Part shown: positions 60,995 through 64,000 of the stretch, one piece after another
Position numbering within the stretch: the first letter of the stretch is position 1
Layout of the letters: the number at the start of each line of letters is the position of its first letter
Program-made: the position numbers and the translations under genes
Notes under the pieces: generated by a model
What the model was told of the DNA's origin: nothing
The model's database searches: none
The model's input: only the letters and a program-made list of their open reading frames with translations
NCBI RefSeq assembly: GCF_009765775.1
Contig: NZ_LMUU01000158.1
Coordinates: 119,032-183,031, forward strand
Direction of reading: 5' to 3'
DNA: 64,000 nucleotides
Source of the DNA: Beijerinckia sp. L45
GTDB lineage: Bacteria > Pseudomonadota > Alphaproteobacteria > Rhizobiales > Beijerinckiaceae

Positions 60995-61983
60995 GCCACG
61001 GCCGACGATTCTTCGGGCTCGCGGGCCGCGAGGGCCGCAAACAGCGCATCGTCCTCACCGACCTCGGCATTCGGCGTCGTCAGAAGCGTCTCGCCGTAGA
61101 AAATGGAATTGGCGCCAGCCGCCATGCACAAAACCTGGGCTTCGCGCGACAGGCTGGACCGCCCGGCCGAGAGCCGCACCCGGGCCATCGGCATGACGAT
61201 GCGTGCGGTGGCGATCATCCGGACGAGATCGAGGGGATCGAGCTTGGGGCGGCCGGCCAAAGGCGTGCCGGGAACGGGAACCAGCGCGTTGATCGGCACG
61301 CTCTCGGGGTGCGGATCGAAACCGGCCAGCACGCGCAGCATGTCGGCACGATCGCGAATACTCTCGCCCATGCCGATGATGCCGCCAGCGCACATCTGCA
61401 GCCCGGCATCGCGCACGGCATGCAATGTCTTGAGGCGGTCGGCGTAGGTGCGCGTCGAAATGATGTCGGGGTAGAAATCGGGGCCGGTGTCGAGATTGTG
61501 GTTGTAGGCGGTGAGACCGGCCTGCTTCAGGCGGTCGGCCTGGCTTGGCGTCAGCATGCCGAGGGTAACGCAAGCCTCCATGCCGAGCGCGCGCACGCCG
61601 CTGACCATCGCGAGCACGGAATCGAATTCGCGGCCGTCGCGCACGTTGCGCCAGGCTGCGCCCATGCAGAACCGGTCTGCCCCTGCGTTCTTAGCCCGGG
61701 TTGCTAGCGCCAACACGTCATCGGTCGCCATCAGGTCGACACGGTCGAGCTTGACCTCCTTGTGGTGCGCAGACTGCGGGCAGTAAGCGCAATCCTCGGG
61801 GCAGGCGCCGGTCTTGATGCTGAGCAGACTCGCCCGCTGCACGTCGCTTGGGCGGTGATGTCGCCGATGCACTGCGCCTGCCTCGGCGATCAGCTCTAGC
61901 AGAGGCTGGTCGTGAATCGCGACGATTTCCTCGACGCTCCAGTCGTGGCGGGTGGTCTTGGCGGCAGCAGGTTGGTCGAGCAT
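60991..61983 (-). CDS. bioB: Biotin synthase
   Basis: A 330-residue radical-SAM enzyme inserting sulfur into dethiobiotin. The 4Fe-4S motif is C61, C65, C68 in [15 protein letters not shown]; conserved later blocks are [20 protein letters not shown] and [10 protein letters not shown]. No other bio genes are in the window; cdh overlaps its end. Confidence 0.95.
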   Translation of the reverse strand: MLDQPAAAKTTRHDWSVEEIVAIHDQPLLELIAEAGAVHRRHHRPSDVQRASLLSIKTGACPEDCAYCPQSAHHKEVKLDRVDLMATDDVLALATRAKNAGADRFCMGAAWRNVRDGREFDSVLAMVSGVRALGMEACVTLGMLTPSQADRLKQAGLTAYNHNLDTGPDFYPDIISTRTYADRLKTLHAVRDAGLQMCAGGIIGMGESIRDRADMLRVLAGFDPHPESVPINALVPVPGTPLAGRPKLDPLDLVRMIATARIVMPMARVRLSAGRSSLSREAQVLCMAAGANSIFYGETLLTTPNAEVGEDDALFAALAAREPEESSAVA

Positions 61984-62274
61984 GGATCACCAGACCGGCT
62001 TGGCGCTGCCGGATTTGCGTTCGGATTCTAGAGCGCAGGCGTAGCGGATAAGCGCTTTGGCTTCAACCGCGGGCCAGCACGGGGCCGATGCTGCGGTTCG
62101 GTGTCCAAAGCCGAACGCCGGCCGTGATCCGAGATGCTCCATCAATAGGTATATGCTGCAAACTCTTGAGAGCCTATTCGGTGCGTGATACCTTTGATGC
62201 CGCATCGAATATTGTATTGCGTACGATGAGATGAATAATTTAAAAATTAAATGCTGACGTTACTGGAGATGTTC

Positions 62275-63207
62275 ATGTCGGGCCGGTTTATCAAGGCCGC
62301 GTTGGCCGCACTCGTCCTTATCGTCGCCTTCGGCCTCCCCGCACGCGCGCAGGCGACGCGCACGTGGGTATCGGGTGTCGGCGACGACGCCAATCCCTGC
62401 AGCCGGACCGCGCCGTGCAAGACGTTCGCGGGGGCGATCAGCAAGACGGCCGCGGCCGGCGAGATCAACTGCCTCGATCCGGCCGGCTACGGGGCTTTGA
62501 CCATCACCAAGGCGCTCACGATCAACTGTGAAGGGACGCTAGGCAGCGTCCTGGTTTCAGGCACGAACGCAATCGTCGTCAACGCCGGCCCCAACGATAA
62601 CATCACCCTGAAGGGGCTAGAATTCGAAGGCTTGAACACCGGGATCAACGGCATCCAGTTCCTGGCCGGCAAATCGCTCGAGGCCCACAAGATCCAGATC
62701 CGAAATTTCACCGCCAGCGGCATCGACGTCGAGCCGACGGTATCGGCTCAGGTTTTCATTTCGGAGGCCTATATCACCGGTGGCGCCGGTAGCGCGATCA
62801 ACCTCAAGCCCGGGGCGGCGGCCAACCTGTCTGCCAGCTTGAACACGGTGAGGCTCAACAACAACGCCACGGGCCTCAACGTCGACAGCACCGCCACGTC
62901 GGGAACCATTCGGGTGACGTTTCGCGACAGCGTGGCGGCAGGCAATAGCGGCGCCGGCGTCTCGGCCACCGGCGGGACGAACGCCGTCCGCGTGTTAAGC
63001 GATCGCTCCGCGTCCGTGAACAATGCCACCGGTCTCGTGGCGACCAATGCGACGGCGGCCATCCTGGCGTCCGGCACCACGGTCACCGGCAACCAGACCG
63101 GTCTCAACGTTGTAACCGGCGGCCGGCTCTTGACCTACGGGACCAACAACGTAAATGCGAACATCGGCGTCGACGGCGTTTTCACGACCACACTCACGCA
63201 GGAGTAG
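62275..63207 (+). CDS. Exported beta-helix repeat protein
   Basis: A 310-residue protein with a signal peptide (hydrophobic core about residues 7-20, cut near ARAQA). The mature N terminus has the RTWVSGVGDDANPCSR and APCKTF blocks with two cysteines, shared by a family of alphaproteobacterial secreted proteins. The remainder is rich in Asn, Thr, Gly and Val in short repeating turns (NNATGLNV, NSGAGVSA, NNATGLVA, GNQTGLNV), as in right-handed parallel beta-helices. GGAG at 62265-62268 supports ATG 62275; the frame also opens at 62251. Function unknown; surface or biofilm role is a guess. Confidence 0.8.
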   Translation: MSGRFIKAALAALVLIVAFGLPARAQATRTWVSGVGDDANPCSRTAPCKTFAGAISKTAAAGEINCLDPAGYGALTITKALTINCEGTLGSVLVSGTNAIVVNAGPNDNITLKGLEFEGLNTGINGIQFLAGKSLEAHKIQIRNFTASGIDVEPTVSAQVFISEAYITGGAGSAINLKPGAAANLSASLNTVRLNNNATGLNVDSTATSGTIRVTFRDSVAAGNSGAGVSATGGTNAVRVLSDRSASVNNATGLVATNATAAILASGTTVTGNQTGLNVVTGGRLLTYGTNNVNANIGVDGVFTTTLTQE

Positions 63208-63217
63208 CGCGGTCGCT

Positions 63218-64000
63218 CTAGTTGGCGAGGCCGACAGCGATCATGGCTGCCGTCGGGCCCTCCACAGGCACGAGAGGTCGCCCTTCCGCCTTGCCACGCT
63301 TCGTCCAATGTTCGAAGCCGGACGAAAACTGGCAAAGCCTGACAGCGGCATCGACATCCGGGTTGGCAGCGAGATACGCCATCTCCCTGAAGGCAATCTC
63401 CTCGTCGGGCAGGCCCATGTAGAGGTCGAGAAAGCGTCCAATGACGCCTCTGACGACGCTATCCGCCACGTGCTTTCGATCCGCGGCAAACGCGCGCGCA
63501 TGCGGTGCCAGCGAGACCATTTCAAAACTTGGAAAATAGTCGGTGTCGTCATGACGGTCGCAAAGCGTCCGCGCTGCCGCCACCAGGACGGCCTTTGACA
63601 GCGTATTTGCGACCAGAATATCGCGGCCGGAGAAACTGTTTGCGAGCGGCACGGGTGACACCGAGACGATCAGGCGAAGAGCCGGGTTGAGCCGGAGCAA
63701 GGCATGACGAAGAGCTTCGAGCGCCTCGACATTTTCCGCTACATCCGTGATGTGCAGCGAAAACCGCTCGGGCTTGCCTCGGACCGAAACGTAGCTCGGC
63801 GCAGCGTTCAGGTAGATCCCCTTTTCATTGTCCTTCCAGACCTCGTTCAGGCCCAGAGTGACGACGACCACGGTGGCCTCGCGGACGCGCGCAAAATAGT
63901 CGGTGACGAGATAACGACGCCGGTCGATAGCGCGCTGCAACGGGACCGGCGGAACGCCGGGGACGAGTTGCAGGTCGACCCATCCGGCGTCTTTTTCCTC
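63218..64000 (-). CDS. GSCFA-domain (SGNH-like) protein, 5' end outside the window
   Basis: The frame is open through the window edge; the 260 C-terminal residues are visible. Sequence includes TLGLNEVW, IVSVSPVPLANSF and DYFPSFEMV, the conserved blocks of the GSCFA domain, an SGNH-hydrolase relative thought to act on polysaccharides or acyl groups. A TTG at 63940 opens a frame but conserved residues continue upstream of it. The end lies 10 bases from the converging beta-helix gene. Confidence 0.85.
   Translation of the reverse strand, partial: EEKDAGWVDLQLVPGVPPVPLQRAIDRRRYLVTDYFARVREATVVVVTLGLNEVWKDNEKGIYLNAAPSYVSVRGKPERFSLHITDVAENVEALEALRHALLRLNPALRLIVSVSPVPLANSFSGRDILVANTLSKAVLVAAARTLCDRHDDTDYFPSFEMVSLAPHARAFAADRKHVADSVVRGVIGRFLDLYMGLPDEEIAFREMAYLAANPDVDAAVRLCQFSSGFEHWTKRGKAEGRPLVPVEGPTAAMIAVGLAN

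Overview
This is a GC-rich chromosomal window from an alphaproteobacterium, probably of the Hyphomicrobiales or a nearby order. The lineage call rests on the mix of genes: a TIGR02300-type acid-tailed protein beside aroA-cmk, a DUF4164-zapA pair near gap-pgk-fba, ruvC-ruvA-ruvB genes, dnaA next to rpsT, and a secreted beta-helix family common in that order. I see no phage, insertion sequence, CRISPR array, tRNA or rRNA. Genes are packed tightly, with many 4-base ATGA or GTGA stop/start overlaps.

Region 1 (1-1680) is the 3' part of priA. Region 2 (about 1953-10582) is the most interesting part: what looks like a dedicated sphingolipid locus in two convergent arms. The plus arm encodes an acyl carrier protein, a ketosynthase, a split HadA/HadB-like dehydratase, a short-chain reductase, a membrane family-2 glycosyltransferase and a glycine-rich exported protein. 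The minus arm encodes a serine palmitoyltransferase-like enzyme, a bacterial ceramide synthase-type acyltransferase and a desaturase that resembles animal sphingolipid delta-4 desaturase (DES1). Together they could build, desaturate and glycosylate a ceramide from a specially elongated acyl chain. A bidirectional terminator separates the arms.

Region 3 (10960-30050) holds a FUSC-type membrane protein followed by a seven-gene alpha-glucan/trehalose operon: otsA, glgX, treZ, a malQ-treY fusion, glgE, a treS-maltokinase fusion and glgB. It covers three routes to trehalose and the GlgE route from trehalose back to branched glucan. Region 4 (30054-39882) has rpsT, dnaA, ruvC (with no canonical start codon), ruvA, a chemoreceptor, a DUF4112 protein, a diguanylate cyclase and ruvB. 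The last three non-ruv genes separate ruvCA from ruvB.

Region 5 (39879-44767) contains a short-chain dehydrogenase and a three-gene periplasmic FAD dehydrogenase/cytochrome c complex. Region 6 (44889-56236) contains aroA-cmk, an inward-rectifier-type K+ channel, an M20 amidohydrolase, secA, an exonuclease III, regulatory genes, an L,D-transpeptidase fold protein, and DUF4164-zapA. Region 7 (56638-64000) contains gap-pgk-fba, bioB overlapping a CDP-diacylglycerol pyrophosphatase gene, a secreted beta-helix protein, and a GSCFA-domain protein that runs off the window edge.

All functions come from reading the sequence and recalled family motifs; no searches were run.
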